DNA of 63,719 bases, taken from positions 1-63,719 of the IMG/VR virus record IMGVR_UViG_3300038441_001768; one strand, given 5' to 3'. Positions 34,385-44,000 of the stretch are shown here, in pieces. Every line of letters starts with the position of its first letter. Position 1 is the stretch's first letter. This DNA is from a virus. The notes under the pieces were generated by a model. That model did no database searches, had not been told where the DNA came from, and saw only the letters and a list, made by a program, of their open reading frames with translations. The position numbers and the translations under genes are program-made.

Positions 34385-34420
34385 GGCGATTCGGCCGTTT
34401 GTATGTACCGTGCGCGCCGA
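34385..34420 (+). promoter_or_regulatory. Possible promoter before capsid gene
   Basis: TTTTGGCGATTCGG followed by TGTATGTACCGTGCG, similar to the sites near 14272 and 29195. Consensus weak. Confidence 0.4.
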
Positions 34421-34452
34421 TTCGATCAGACCACTTTCCCGGGAGGTCCGCA

Positions 34453-36237
34453 GTGTCGGAGCCCGAGCTGTTCAGCGCACCCGACGACCTCTCGCTGGTG
34501 GGGGAGTCGGAGCTGCGTGAGCTGGAGTCCACGGCGGTCGCGGAGTTCGACCGCGTTGCCGGACTCGCCAGTCTCACCCCCGAGCACATCAGCTACAGCC
34601 AGCGCCTCACCCGCGACCTGGACCGCCTCCGCGCCGAGCTGCGCGTGCGCGCGGTCCGCGCGGAAGAGGAAGCGGCCTCAGCTCAGCAGGAGCGGACCCG
34701 CCAGATGGCGCTCCTGCGTCAGTCCGTCCACGGTGGCGAGGGCGGCGAGGGCGGTGACGGGGGCGAGGGCGCCGCACCCGTCACCGCCGGCGGCCGGTTC
34801 AACCTGGACGCCGTGGCGGAGGCCGTGGCCAAGGGCGTGACCTCGGTCCTCTACGACGGAAACCCGGACCTGGCGACGCGCCGGGTCGCCTCCCTCTCCC
34901 AGGTGCGCGAGCGGGCCCCGCAGCCCAAGGCACCCGGCACGCAGACCATGGCCGTGACGGCCTCCGTGGACATCCCGGGCGTCGCGGCGGGACAGTCCAT
35001 GCCGACGCTGGAGGCCCTGGGCGAAGCCTTCCGTGCCAAGGCGAAGGCGGTCCCGACGACGCAGTACGGCGACCAGGGCGCCCCGCGTCACCTCGTCGCG
35101 TCGGTGCGCAACCAGTTCGACCACACGGTGGACGACCGGACCAGCGCGAGCACCATCGAGGAGCTGTGGCACTCGATGACGCAGCAGCGCGGGCAGGCGG
35201 ACGCCCTGCTCGCGGGCGGCGGCTGGTGCGCGCCGTCCGAGGTCACGTACGACTTCTTCAACATCGCCGACACGCCGGTGGGCCTCGTCGACCTGCCGAC
35301 CGTCGGTGTCTCCCGGGGCGGCATCCGCTTCCCGGTCAGCCCCAGCATCGGTGACGTGTTCTTCCAGAACGCGGGCTCCAACCCGGCGAGTGGCTTCGGC
35401 GGCTTCGGCGTCACGTTCTCCAACGCGTCCGACCCGTGGCTGTGGACCGAGGCGGACGACATCGCCACCGTCACCGGCTCCGTCAACAAGCCCACCCTGC
35501 GCGTGCCGTGCCCGACGTTCGACGAGGCGCGGCTGGAGGCGTACGGCATCAGCCTGACCGCCGGTAACCTCACCGACGACGCGTACCCGGAGGCGACGCA
35601 AAATTTCATCCGCCTGCTGCGCGCCGCGTACGCGCACGTCATCAACGCGCGGCTGATCTCCCTCATGGTCGCCCGGTCCACGGCCGCCATCACCCTCGGC
35701 GGCAACGTCCCGGCGACGCAGACGCTGCTCAACTCGGTGGAGCTGGCGGCCATCGACTACCGCGCGAAGTTCGCCATGCGTGAGGACGCGGTGCTGGAGA
35801 TCGTCCTGCCGCGCTGGGCGCTCGCCGTCATCCGGGCCGACCTCGCCTGGAGGACCTCGGTCGAACGCGAGTCGGTCAGCGACGCGCAGATCACCGCGTG
35901 GTTCACCGACCGCAACGTGCGCCCGCAGTTCGTGAGCGACTGGCAGGTGCGCGGCACCGGGCAGTTCGGCCGGACCTCCGCCAACATGACGGCCTGGCCC
36001 ACGTCGGTGGACTTCATGCTGTACGCGGCCGGCACGTTCCTGCACGGCAACGGCCTCCAGCTCGACCTCGGCGTGGTGCGCGACAGCGCGCTGAACGCCG
36101 AGAACGACCACACGGCCCTGTGGGCCGAAGAGGCGCACCTGGTCGCCAAGGTCGGTCACGAGTCGCGGCTGTACCGCGCCAGCTTCCAGGTCAACGGTGC
36201 CGGCACCGCCGGGCTCACCGCAGCGGCGCAGATCTGA
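34453..36237 (+). CDS. Major capsid protein with N-terminal scaffold domain
   Basis: A 594-residue protein from GTG 34453 after GGGAGG. Residues 1-100 are charged coiled coil (RELESTAVAEFDRV, RLRAELRVRAVRAEEEAASAQQE), the scaffold or delta domain of HK97-type capsids, followed by a Gly/Glu-rich joint and about 430 residues of the capsid fold (GGWCAPSEVTYDFFNIADTP, GGIRFPVSPS, VPCPTFDEARLEAYGI). The upstream protease would remove the scaffold part. Confidence 0.88.
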   Translation: MSEPELFSAPDDLSLVGESELRELESTAVAEFDRVAGLASLTPEHISYSQRLTRDLDRLRAELRVRAVRAEEEAASAQQERTRQMALLRQSVHGGEGGEGGDGGEGAAPVTAGGRFNLDAVAEAVAKGVTSVLYDGNPDLATRRVASLSQVRERAPQPKAPGTQTMAVTASVDIPGVAAGQSMPTLEALGEAFRAKAKAVPTTQYGDQGAPRHLVASVRNQFDHTVDDRTSASTIEELWHSMTQQRGQADALLAGGGWCAPSEVTYDFFNIADTPVGLVDLPTVGVSRGGIRFPVSPSIGDVFFQNAGSNPASGFGGFGVTFSNASDPWLWTEADDIATVTGSVNKPTLRVPCPTFDEARLEAYGISLTAGNLTDDAYPEATQNFIRLLRAAYAHVINARLISLMVARSTAAITLGGNVPATQTLLNSVELAAIDYRAKFAMREDAVLEIVLPRWALAVIRADLAWRTSVERESVSDAQITAWFTDRNVRPQFVSDWQVRGTGQFGRTSANMTAWPTSVDFMLYAAGTFLHGNGLQLDLGVVRDSALNAENDHTALWAEEAHLVAKVGHESRLYRASFQVNGAGTAGLTAAAQI

Positions 36238-36278
36238 TCCGTCATCGGTGACCGAGCAGGACGTGAAGGGGGCGTGAC

Positions 36279-37172
36279 GTGGCAGGAATCCGGGGCATAG
36301 TCGACGGGCCCGGCTTCGTCGCGCTCCCCAACACACTGTGGGACGCGGCGCAGCACCCGGGCCCGTCGGGGCCGCACTGGCAGCAGGGCGTGACCTGGAC
36401 GGACTGGTGCGGTGGGGCGGACACGACGTACGCCGACGAGTGCGACGCGCTCACCGGCACCGGCGGCGCGGTCCCGGCCGCTGCGCCGCTGGAGCCCACG
36501 GCCGACGGCGGTGTGGACCGTGGGGCCACGGCGTTCACGGTGTACGCCGCGTTCGACTGCTCGCTCATCGGCCTGCCCGACGTGGACCAGGCGGCCGAGG
36601 CGCTGGCGCGCTCCGAGGCGTTCCAGGTCTCCCGGGCGTTCTGGTCGGGGCGGGCCGGCGGACAGGCGGCCGTGTGGCCGCACCTCGCCGCCTCCGCCAC
36701 GCTGGACGACCCGCAGGGCATCCGCCTCCAGACGGCGGCCGACACCGTCTCGGCCACGGCCGCCGACGCGGCCACCGTCATCGGCCGGCTGGACCAGGCG
36801 CTCGCCGAACAGTACGGCGGCGCGGGTGTGGTGCACGTGCCCGTGTCCGCGATGGCGACGCTGAAGGCCCGCCGCCTGGTGTGCGAGGACGAGGCGGACG
36901 GCCTGCCGCGCACGCCGGGCGGGCACCTGATCGTGGCGGCGGCAGGCTACTCGGGGACGGGGCCGGACGGGGCCGCCGCTCCGTCCGGGGCGGCGTGGCT
37001 GTACGCCACCGGCGCCCTGTTCGGCTACCGCTCCGACGTCGCGGTGCGGGACTTCCCCGGCACGTTCGACCGGGCGACCAACACGGTGCGCAAGCAGGCT
37101 TCGCGCACCTACCTGTTCGGGTGGGAGTGCGCGCACCTCGCCGCCCTCATGACTCTCGGCGTTCCCGCGTAA
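36279..37172 (+). CDS. Head-associated structural protein, unknown role
   Basis: A 297-residue protein, GTG 36279 after GAAGGGGGCG. Alternates strands and Ala-rich helices, has DWCGGADTTYADECDAL near 45, and ends with WECAHLAALMTLGVPA. Directly after the capsid gene, so a decoration, head-completion or encapsulin-like second shell protein. Family not recognised. Confidence 0.7.
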   Translation: MAGIRGIVDGPGFVALPNTLWDAAQHPGPSGPHWQQGVTWTDWCGGADTTYADECDALTGTGGAVPAAAPLEPTADGGVDRGATAFTVYAAFDCSLIGLPDVDQAAEALARSEAFQVSRAFWSGRAGGQAAVWPHLAASATLDDPQGIRLQTAADTVSATAADAATVIGRLDQALAEQYGGAGVVHVPVSAMATLKARRLVCEDEADGLPRTPGGHLIVAAAGYSGTGPDGAAAPSGAAWLYATGALFGYRSDVAVRDFPGTFDRATNTVRKQASRTYLFGWECAHLAALMTLGVPA

Positions 37173-37185
37173 GGGGTGAACAGCA

Positions 37186-37881
37186 ATGCCATCAACCGTC
37201 GCCAGCGCGGCAACCGCCATCAAGGGCACGCACGCGAGGATCGTCCGCGTGGACGCCTGCGGCAACCCGGTCACCGGCACCGGCTCTCTGGTCGTCGTGA
37301 CCAAGGGCTTCGTTCAGGTGCAGATGGAGCCGCAGTACGAGGACGGCGAGGAGTTCTTCGAGCGGACTGCGGACGGCTCGCCGTGCGTCAACCAGAAGGA
37401 CGACCCGGTCCTGAAGCGAATGCAGCTCACCATCGACTTCTGCGAGATCAACACCACCGGCGTGGCGTACCTCGCGAGCGCGCGTGAGCTGACCGTCAAC
37501 GGCGCCGGGGTCACCGGGACCGGCTTCGCCTTCGCGGAGGGCACCCCGTCCAACCGGTACTCGCTGGAGGTCTGGCAGCGCGTCGCCGGCTCCGGGGCGT
37601 GCGACCCTTCCGGGGCGCAGCGCTACATCTACAACGCGTGGCCCAACGTCGGTGCCAGCCGCATCGGCACGTACACCGTGGAGAACGGGCGCTCCACACT
37701 CCAGGTGCAGTCCGAGACGCAGGCCGCCTCCGTCACACCGGTGGTCGGCTGGAACCGGGGCCCGGGGTCCACCTCGTGGCTGCCCGCCGGGGACAGTGCG
37801 CAGGCCGGTGAGCACTGGCTGTGGAACCTGACGACCACGGCCCCGCCCACCCCGCAGGTCAACCCGCTCCAGCTCACATGA
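37186..37881 (+). CDS. Structural protein, possible major tail or head protein
   Basis: A 231-residue beta-rich protein, ATG 37186. Strand-rich with VRVDACGNPVTGTGSLVVVTKGFVQVQMEP, then Gly/Thr-rich and a Pro-rich end. Position before the connectors allows a tail-tube or head-decoration role. The next gene starts inside its stop. Confidence 0.6.
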   Translation: MPSTVASAATAIKGTHARIVRVDACGNPVTGTGSLVVVTKGFVQVQMEPQYEDGEEFFERTADGSPCVNQKDDPVLKRMQLTIDFCEINTTGVAYLASARELTVNGAGVTGTGFAFAEGTPSNRYSLEVWQRVAGSGACDPSGAQRYIYNAWPNVGASRIGTYTVENGRSTLQVQSETQAASVTPVVGWNRGPGSTSWLPAGDSAQAGEHWLWNLTTTAPPTPQVNPLQLT

Positions 37882-38171
37882 TCCTGGACCCCGAGCGGCG
37901 GTGGTCGTGCCCCAACTGCACGGCCACCGCCGTCACGCGTGGACCGGGCGACCGCTTCCACGCGTGCCCCGGCCTCGCGGGGCTGCTCGCGCCGATGGTG
38001 CTGGACGGCGTGCGGTGCGCGGTGCGGGCCGTGGCCCGGGAGGACTACGTGGGCGGCGAGGACGTACGCCGTGACGGCGACGGCCGCCCGGTCATGGCCG
38101 TGACGGTGACGAGGGACGACGGTGAGGACCGCGTGGTGTACGCCCCGGCCGCGCACGTGCGAAGGAGCTGA
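37878..38171 (+). CDS. Small zinc-knuckle protein in head operon
   Basis: A 97-residue protein, ATG 37878, 4-bp overlap. CPNC near residue 11, later HAC, then a strand-rich half (MAVTVTRDDGEDRVVYAP). Unknown function; translationally coupled to structural genes. Confidence 0.65.
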   Translation: MILDPERRWSCPNCTATAVTRGPGDRFHACPGLAGLLAPMVLDGVRCAVRAVAREDYVGGEDVRRDGDGRPVMAVTVTRDDGEDRVVYAPAAHVRRS

Positions 38172-38175
38172 ACCG

Positions 38176-38658
38176 ATGGCGTGGACGGAAAGCCGTGTCT
38201 TCCGCGAGTGGGTGCGCGGCCCGATGATGCAGGCGTCCGGGACCGGCTACACCGGGCTGGACTCCGACATCGTCAAGGCCGCGCTGTTCGACAACACGGT
38301 GACGCCGGACCTGGACGCGGTCGTCGGCTCCACCGCCTACGGCGCCGGCACGTGGACGGCGGCGCGCGAGGTCAGCGGCGGCACCAACTGGCCCGCCGGC
38401 GGGCGGCCCCTCGCGTCCAAGACTTTCACCGCGCCGTCCTCCGGGACAGTCACGTTCGACGCGGCGGACCTCGCCGGCGCCGGCTCCCTCACCCTGACCG
38501 ACGCGTACGGCTGCCTCGTCTACGACGACTCCATCACCGCCGGAACCGTCGCCGACCAGGGTGTGGCCTACCTGTACTTCGGCGGCGCGCAGTCGGTGGT
38601 GTCCGGGACCTTCACCGTGGTCTGGCACGACGCCGGTCTGATCACCTTCACCGCGTAG
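38176..38658 (+). CDS. Structural beta-rich protein
   Basis: A 160-residue protein, ATG 38176 after GAAGGAGC. Begins MAWTESRVFREWV, then domains rich in T, G and A strands (KTFTAPSSGTVTFDAADL; GVAYLYFGGAQSVVSGTF). A likely virion protein (decoration or tail). It shares MAWT at the start with the paralogues at 48019 and 48568 but not clearly the rest. Confidence 0.65.
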   Translation: MAWTESRVFREWVRGPMMQASGTGYTGLDSDIVKAALFDNTVTPDLDAVVGSTAYGAGTWTAAREVSGGTNWPAGGRPLASKTFTAPSSGTVTFDAADLAGAGSLTLTDAYGCLVYDDSITAGTVADQGVAYLYFGGAQSVVSGTFTVVWHDAGLITFTA

Positions 38659-38666
38659 GAGGGGCA

Positions 38667-39443
38667 GTGGCGGACGCTCTGCTGTGCGAGGACTGGCCGG
38701 TGTACTGGACGTGCGACGTGTCCGCGCGGTCCCCGGAGGCCACGGGGTACGCGGTGCGCGCGGCCTCGCGCATCCTGTGGGCCCTGTCCGGGCGCCGGTT
38801 CGGGCAGTGCGCGGTGACGCTGCGCCCCTGTGCGGACGACTGCGGCGACTGGTCCGGGGTCCCGCTGTGGGACGGCCCGTCGCTGCTGGTGTCGCGTACG
38901 CCGTGGGACGTCTACCGGCTGCCGTACTGCTCGGGCGGCTGCCGTCGCGGCTGCTCCTGCACGGACCTGTCCACCGTCCGGCTGCCCGCGCTGACGAGCC
39001 GGGTGGACGAGGTGCGGGTGGACGGGGCGGTGCTGGCGGCCGGGGCGTACCGGCTCGCCGGGCGGGACCTGATCCGCGTCGACGGCGCCGCGTGGCCGCG
39101 CTGCAACGACTTCTCCGCCGGTGACGACGAGCCGGGCACGTGGTCGGTGACGGCGGTCGTCGGTGAAGAGGTGCCCGACTCCGGGCGTCTCGCCATGGGC
39201 GAACTCGCCTGCGAGATCGTCAAGGCCATGTCCGGGCTGGACTGCCGTCTGCCGCCGGGCGTGACGCAGCTCGTCCGCCAGGGCGTCACCATCCAGTACC
39301 CGGACATCGGGCAACTGCTCAAGGACGGCCGTACCGGCCTGTACCTGGTGGACATGTTCCTCGCCTCCGAGAACCCGTCGGGCCTGCGCTCCCGGGCGCG
39401 CATCGGGGACGTGGACGCGATCCTGCGGAGGGGGTTGTCGTGA
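38667..39443 (+). CDS. Probable head-to-tail adaptor
   Basis: A 258-residue protein, GTG 38667 after GGAGGGG. Helical N-terminus (GYAVRAASRILWALSGRRFGQCAV), a Cys-rich turn (CSGGCRRGCSC), a beta-rich middle with PGTWSVTAVVGEEVPDSGRLAMGELACEIVKAMSG. The size, order and the RARIGDVDAIL ending fit the connectors of actinophage heads. 4-bp overlap with the next gene. Confidence 0.7.
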   Translation: MADALLCEDWPVYWTCDVSARSPEATGYAVRAASRILWALSGRRFGQCAVTLRPCADDCGDWSGVPLWDGPSLLVSRTPWDVYRLPYCSGGCRRGCSCTDLSTVRLPALTSRVDEVRVDGAVLAAGAYRLAGRDLIRVDGAAWPRCNDFSAGDDEPGTWSVTAVVGEEVPDSGRLAMGELACEIVKAMSGLDCRLPPGVTQLVRQGVTIQYPDIGQLLKDGRTGLYLVDMFLASENPSGLRSRARIGDVDAILRRGLS

Positions 39444-39940
39444 TCGCAGGGGCCGCGCGCTGGTACACCGTCGGCACGCACCTGGTGACCGCTGTGCGGG
39501 ACGGCCTGTCGTCCAAGCCGTCCCGCGTCGGCCTGGTCCCCGGGGAGGTCGCCTGGGACTCGTGCGACTGCGGCGGGATGCTCGCCGTGTCCCTGTCCCG
39601 GCTGTACCTGTCCGAGGGGTTCCCCGAGGAGTCGGAGGCGGTCAACGGCGCCTGCCAGCCGCCGTACGAGGTGGGCCAGTTCACCGTGGCGGTGGTGCGC
39701 TGCGCGCCCAACCCGGACGGCGTGGAGGCTGCCCCGCCGGCCGACGAACTGGACACGGCGGCGGGCCTGCTGCTCCAGGACGCCACCGAGATGCTGGACG
39801 CGGTGTCCGCGCTGCTGTGCCGTCTCAAGGAGGACGACGAGGTGCTGGACTACCTCGTCACGCCGGTGGAGCCGGCCGGCCCGGAGGGCGGGTGTGTGGG
39901 CGTGACCCTGACCGTCCGCGTCTGTCTGGTGCGGGGCTGA
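39440..39940 (+). CDS. Probable head-to-tail stopper/connector
   Basis: A 166-residue protein, GTG 39440. Contains LYLSEGFPEESEAVN, FTVAVVRCAPNP and a helix LDTAAGLLLQDATEMLDAVSALL, then a strand-rich end. Fits the second connector in the head-tail order; identity by context. Confidence 0.6.
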   Translation: MIAGAARWYTVGTHLVTAVRDGLSSKPSRVGLVPGEVAWDSCDCGGMLAVSLSRLYLSEGFPEESEAVNGACQPPYEVGQFTVAVVRCAPNPDGVEAAPPADELDTAAGLLLQDATEMLDAVSALLCRLKEDDEVLDYLVTPVEPAGPEGGCVGVTLTVRVCLVRG

Positions 39941-39941
39941 C

Positions 39942-40307
39942 GTGCCCGCCGCGCGCATCGAGATCCGCGCCGACGGGGTCAACGGCCTGCTGCTGTCCCC
40001 GGACTCGCCGGTGATGAAGGAACTGGTCCGCAAGGCCCGCCGGGTGCAGCGCAACGCCCGGCGCATGGCCCCGGGGAAGATGGGCCGCAAGGTACGCGCG
40101 GTCGTCGTCGGCCGGCACGTGCGCGTGGAGTCCAACCACCCCGCCACGATGTACGTCCACAACGGGACGAGGCCGCACCGCATCTACCCGCGCACCCGGC
40201 AGGTGCTGAAGTTCTCCGTGAAGGGCCGCACGGTGTTCGCCCGGGTCGTCAACCACCCGGGGACGAAGCCGAACCCGTTCATGACCAAGGCCCTGCGCAT
40301 GGGCTGA
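39942..40307 (+). CDS. Tail completion protein (HK97 gp10-like)
   Basis: A 121-residue basic protein, GTG 39942. LVRKARRVQRNARRMAPGKMGRKVRAVV and HPATMYVHNGTRPHRIYP are typical of HK97 gp10-type minor tail proteins: a helix, then a beta-sandwich with a conserved V-N/H-x-G-x-x motif. It sits just before the tail chaperones as expected. Confidence 0.75.
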   Translation: MPAARIEIRADGVNGLLLSPDSPVMKELVRKARRVQRNARRMAPGKMGRKVRAVVVGRHVRVESNHPATMYVHNGTRPHRIYPRTRQVLKFSVKGRTVFARVVNHPGTKPNPFMTKALRMG

Positions 40308-40355
40308 CGGGGCCACCGGAACGATCATGCTACGCGGTGGGCTTACCGTGCGCGC

Positions 40356-40787
40356 ATGACCGAGATGCGCGACTTCAGCAAGAAGCGGAAGGACATCACC
40401 TTCCGCGTGGACGAGGACGTGTTCCAGGCGGCGCGCGGTGTCCCTGCCGAGGTGCTGCTGGACTTCGCCAGGGAGTTCGCCGGCATGGACGTGTCGGCGA
40501 CCGTCGACCAGCAGCTCAAGGCGTTCCGCAGCCTGCTGGACGTCGTGCTGCTCCCGGAGTCGCTGGAGCGCTTCAACGCGCGCATGCGGGACCGGGAGAA
40601 CCCCATCGAGATCGACCAGGTGGAGGACATCGTCACCTGGCTCATGGAGGAGTACGGGCTCCGCCCTACCGAAGCGCCCTCATCCTCGCCGGATGGGCGC
40701 TCCGTCCCGGTACCTGGCATGTCCTTGACGGACAGTACACCGGGCGAGGTGTTGATCTCCGCAGCCTCCCCATCGACCGGTTCCTGA
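40356..40787 (+). CDS. Tail assembly chaperone, N-terminal frame
   Basis: A 143-residue protein, ATG 40356. KKRKDITFRVDEDVFQAARGVPAE at the start and a long helix (FRSLLDVVLLPESLERFNARM), ending in a composition-biased tail past VTWLMEEYGL. The classical gpG role: chaperone of the tape measure. A second frame continues past it. Confidence 0.8.
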   Translation: MTEMRDFSKKRKDITFRVDEDVFQAARGVPAEVLLDFAREFAGMDVSATVDQQLKAFRSLLDVVLLPESLERFNARMRDRENPIEIDQVEDIVTWLMEEYGLRPTEAPSSSPDGRSVPVPGMSLTDSTPGEVLISAASPSTGS

Positions 40788-41011
40788 ACGTCGTCTACTA
40801 CGAGATGAGCCAGCGGGCGGAGCCGGGCGAGAACGAGCCCGAGGACGCAGCGCAGCAGCGGCTGGACTCCGACCTGGAGGTCCGTCTGTGGCGGGTGCCC
40901 GGACAGGACGCGCCCGCCCCGGTGGAGGTCGAAGAGGGAGCGCCGTACTGGTGGCACGGCGACGAGGACGCAAGCCAGGCGTTCCTCGCGGCTCAAGGGG
41001 TGATGTTGTAG
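40661..41011 (+). CDS. Tail assembly chaperone, -1 frame extension
   Basis: Continues in the -1 frame with PPYRSALILAGWALRPGTWHVLDG, SLPIDRFLNVVYYEM and an acidic end, the typical GT-type second part. It has no good start codon, so a fused product by ribosomal frameshift between about 40650 and 40690 is expected. No canonical X-XXY-YYZ heptamer is visible in this GC-rich overlap. Confidence 0.7.
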   Translation, partial: PPYRSALILAGWALRPGTWHVLDGQYTGRGVDLRSLPIDRFLNVVYYEMSQRAEPGENEPEDAAQQRLDSDLEVRLWRVPGQDAPAPVEVEEGAPYWWHGDEDASQAFLAAQGVML

Positions 41012-44000
41012 ATGGCTGGCGTTCTCATCGGGACCGGCTTCGTCCGGATCGACGCCGACACGTCGCCGGCGATGAAGGCAGTCAAGGGCCTCGGGTCCAT
41101 CGGTGCCTCGGCCCTGTCCACGGCGATCCTCCCCGTGACGGCGGCCGTGACGGCGGGTGTCGGCGCGATGACCGCGTCCCTGATGTCCGCCGGCGCGGCG
41201 GCGGGCGGCTTCGCGGCGGCCGTCGTCCCGCAGTTCCAGAAGATCACCGAGGCCGGGGAGAAGCTGGACGCGGCCGAGGAGGCGCAGGAGAAGGCGACCA
41301 TCGCCAAGGCCAACGCGCAAAAGCTGGCCAAGGACATGGGCGTCAAGTACGGCCAGCAAATCAAGATCACGGCCGACATGTCTGCGGAGGCCAAGGCCAA
41401 GGCGCAGGAGTACAACCGGGCGCTGGGCGAGGTCACCACCACGACCAACACCGCCCGCCGGTCACAGGCCATCTACGACGAGAAGATGAAGGCCATGACC
41501 CCGGCCACCCGGGAGACGGCCAAGGCGTTCGAGGGCCTGAAGGACGACATCGACAAGTGGTCGGACAGCCTGTCCGGCACCACCATGCCGATCTTCACCG
41601 CAGGCATCAACAAGCTGCGGGAGATGCTGCCCAAGCTGACCCCGTTCGTGCGCATCGCCTCGCGCGAGATCAAGGAGTTCACCGCCTCGCTCGGCGAGGG
41701 CCAGGCCGGCCGTGTCTTCCGGGAGTTCGGCGCGAACCTCCAGGGCAACGCGGGCAGCGCGCTCGGCAACTTCCTGGAGTCGGTCAAGAACATCACCGTC
41801 GGCGTGGTCGGCATGGTCAACGCGTTCATGCCCGCGCAGTCCGAGGTGTCGGGCGGGCTGGTGGAGCTGACGCAGCGGTTCGCCGACTTCGGCGCGGGCC
41901 TCGGGAAGTCCGAGAGTTTCGCCCTGTTCATGGAGCGGGCGCGGGCGGCCGTCCCGGCCCTGTCCGAGTTCGGCTCGGCACTGGCGGACATCGCCTCGGC
42001 CGCCGGGCCGATGGGCGGGTTCGGCCTGCTCATGCTCCAGGTGTTCGCGCAGATCGTCGCCGCCATTCCCACGCCGGTGCTGAAGCTGCTCGTCCCGGCG
42101 ATCCTCGCCGTCAACGCGGCGCTGAAGCTGTACCGCATCTACCAGGCGGCTGCGACGGCCGCCACGTGGCTGTTCCGCACGTCGGTCACCGCCGCCTCGG
42201 GAGCCGTCTACGCCAGCCGCGCCACGATGATCGCGCACCGGGTCACCCTCGTCGCCTCGGCGGCGGCCTCCCGGGCGGCAGCGGCGGCGACGTGGCTGCA
42301 CACCACGGCGATGAGGGTGGGCCGCGCGGCCATGCTCGCCTTCCGCTACGCGATGGTGGCGGTACGCCTGGCAGTCGTGCTGACCACGGCCGCCTTCCGC
42401 GTGCTGGCCGTGGCGATGATCTCCTCACCCATCGGCATCGTGATCGGCCTGCTCGTCGCCCTCGGCGCCGTGTTCGTGCTGCTGTGGAAGAAGTCGGAGA
42501 CCTTCCGCAACATCGTCAAGGGCGCGCTGGGCGGTATCGCCGACGCGGCGCGGGCCGTCGGAGCGTGGTTCTCCGGGCCTTTCGTCAACTTCTTCACCGG
42601 CGCCTGGGACTGGCTGCGCGACAAGGTCTTCGGCCCCATAGGGCGGTTCTTCACGCAGAAGCTGCCGGCCGCCGCCGGGGCCCTGCGCACGAAGGTGGAG
42701 ATGGCCTGGCGGGTGATGGTGGCGAACGTGCTCGCCGTCTGGCTCGGCCTCAAAGACCAGGTGCTCTCACCCATCGGCCGGTTCTTCACCAAGACGATCC
42801 CCGGCTGGGCGGGCACGGCGCGCGACCGCGTGGTGGGCGCGTGGACCGGTCTGCGCGACCGGCTCGCCGGGGTCTACGAGTCCGTCCGCAACAGGGTCTT
42901 CGCACCCATCGGCGACTTTTTCACCCGGAGGATTCCGACCGGGGCGCGCAACGCGCGGGACAAGGTCACCGGCGCCTGGCGGAGCCTGCGCGACGGGCTC
43001 GCCGACGCCTACGGCTCCATCCGGTCCCGGGTCTTCTCGCCCATCGGCAACTTCTTCACCCGGACGATCCCCGGCTGGGCGCGGACCTTGCGCGACAAGG
43101 TGAAGGGGTATTTCCGGGAGATGCGTGACGGCATCGGCTCCATCTGGTCCGGCATCCGCAGCAAGACGAAGGCGCCCGTGAACTGGGTGCTGGACAAGAT
43201 CTGGAACAAGGGCCTGGTCAACATCTGGGGCAAGATCACCAGTTGGATCGGCCTGGACAACAGGCTGAAGCCGGTCAAACTGCTGGAGTCCGGCGGCACC
43301 GTGGGCCCGCGCGAGCCGATGGGTGTCTTCAACCGGCCGACCGCCATCGTCGGCGAGGGCAACACGACACGGCCCGAATACGTCATCCCGACGGACCCCC
43401 GGTACGGCTCGCGGGCGCGTGCGCTGTGGCAGGCGGCCGGACACCACCTCGGCATCCCGATGATGGAGTCCGGCGGCATCCTCGGCTCCATCAAGGGCGC
43501 CATCGGCTCCGCGCTGGAGAAGGGCGCCAACTTCGGCAAGGGCGCGCTGGACTTCCTGAGCAACCCGGTCGGCAAGGCCAAGGATCTGCTGATGGGCCCG
43601 CTGAAGAGGATCACGGCGGCCATCGGCAAGAGCCCGTGGGCGCGCATGGCCGCGCGCATCCCGCGCATGGCCGTGGACGGCCTCATCCGCGCGGTGAGGT
43701 CGGTCGGCACGGACCTGCTCGGCTTCGGCGGCGGAGGCGGCAACGTGGACATCGGAGGGTCCGGCGTCAAGCGGTGGTCCGGCGTCGTCCAGCAGGCGCT
43801 CCGCCTCGTCGGCCAGCCGGCCGCGTACACCAACATCACCCTGCGCCGGATGAACCAGGAGTCCGGGGGCAACCCCCGGGCGGTCAACCTCTGGGACATC
43901 AACGCCAAGCGCGGATACCCCTCGGTCGGCCTCATGCAGGTGATCCGCCCGACCTTCCAGGCGCACGCAGGCCGGTTCCGCAAGACCGGCCCGTTCATGT

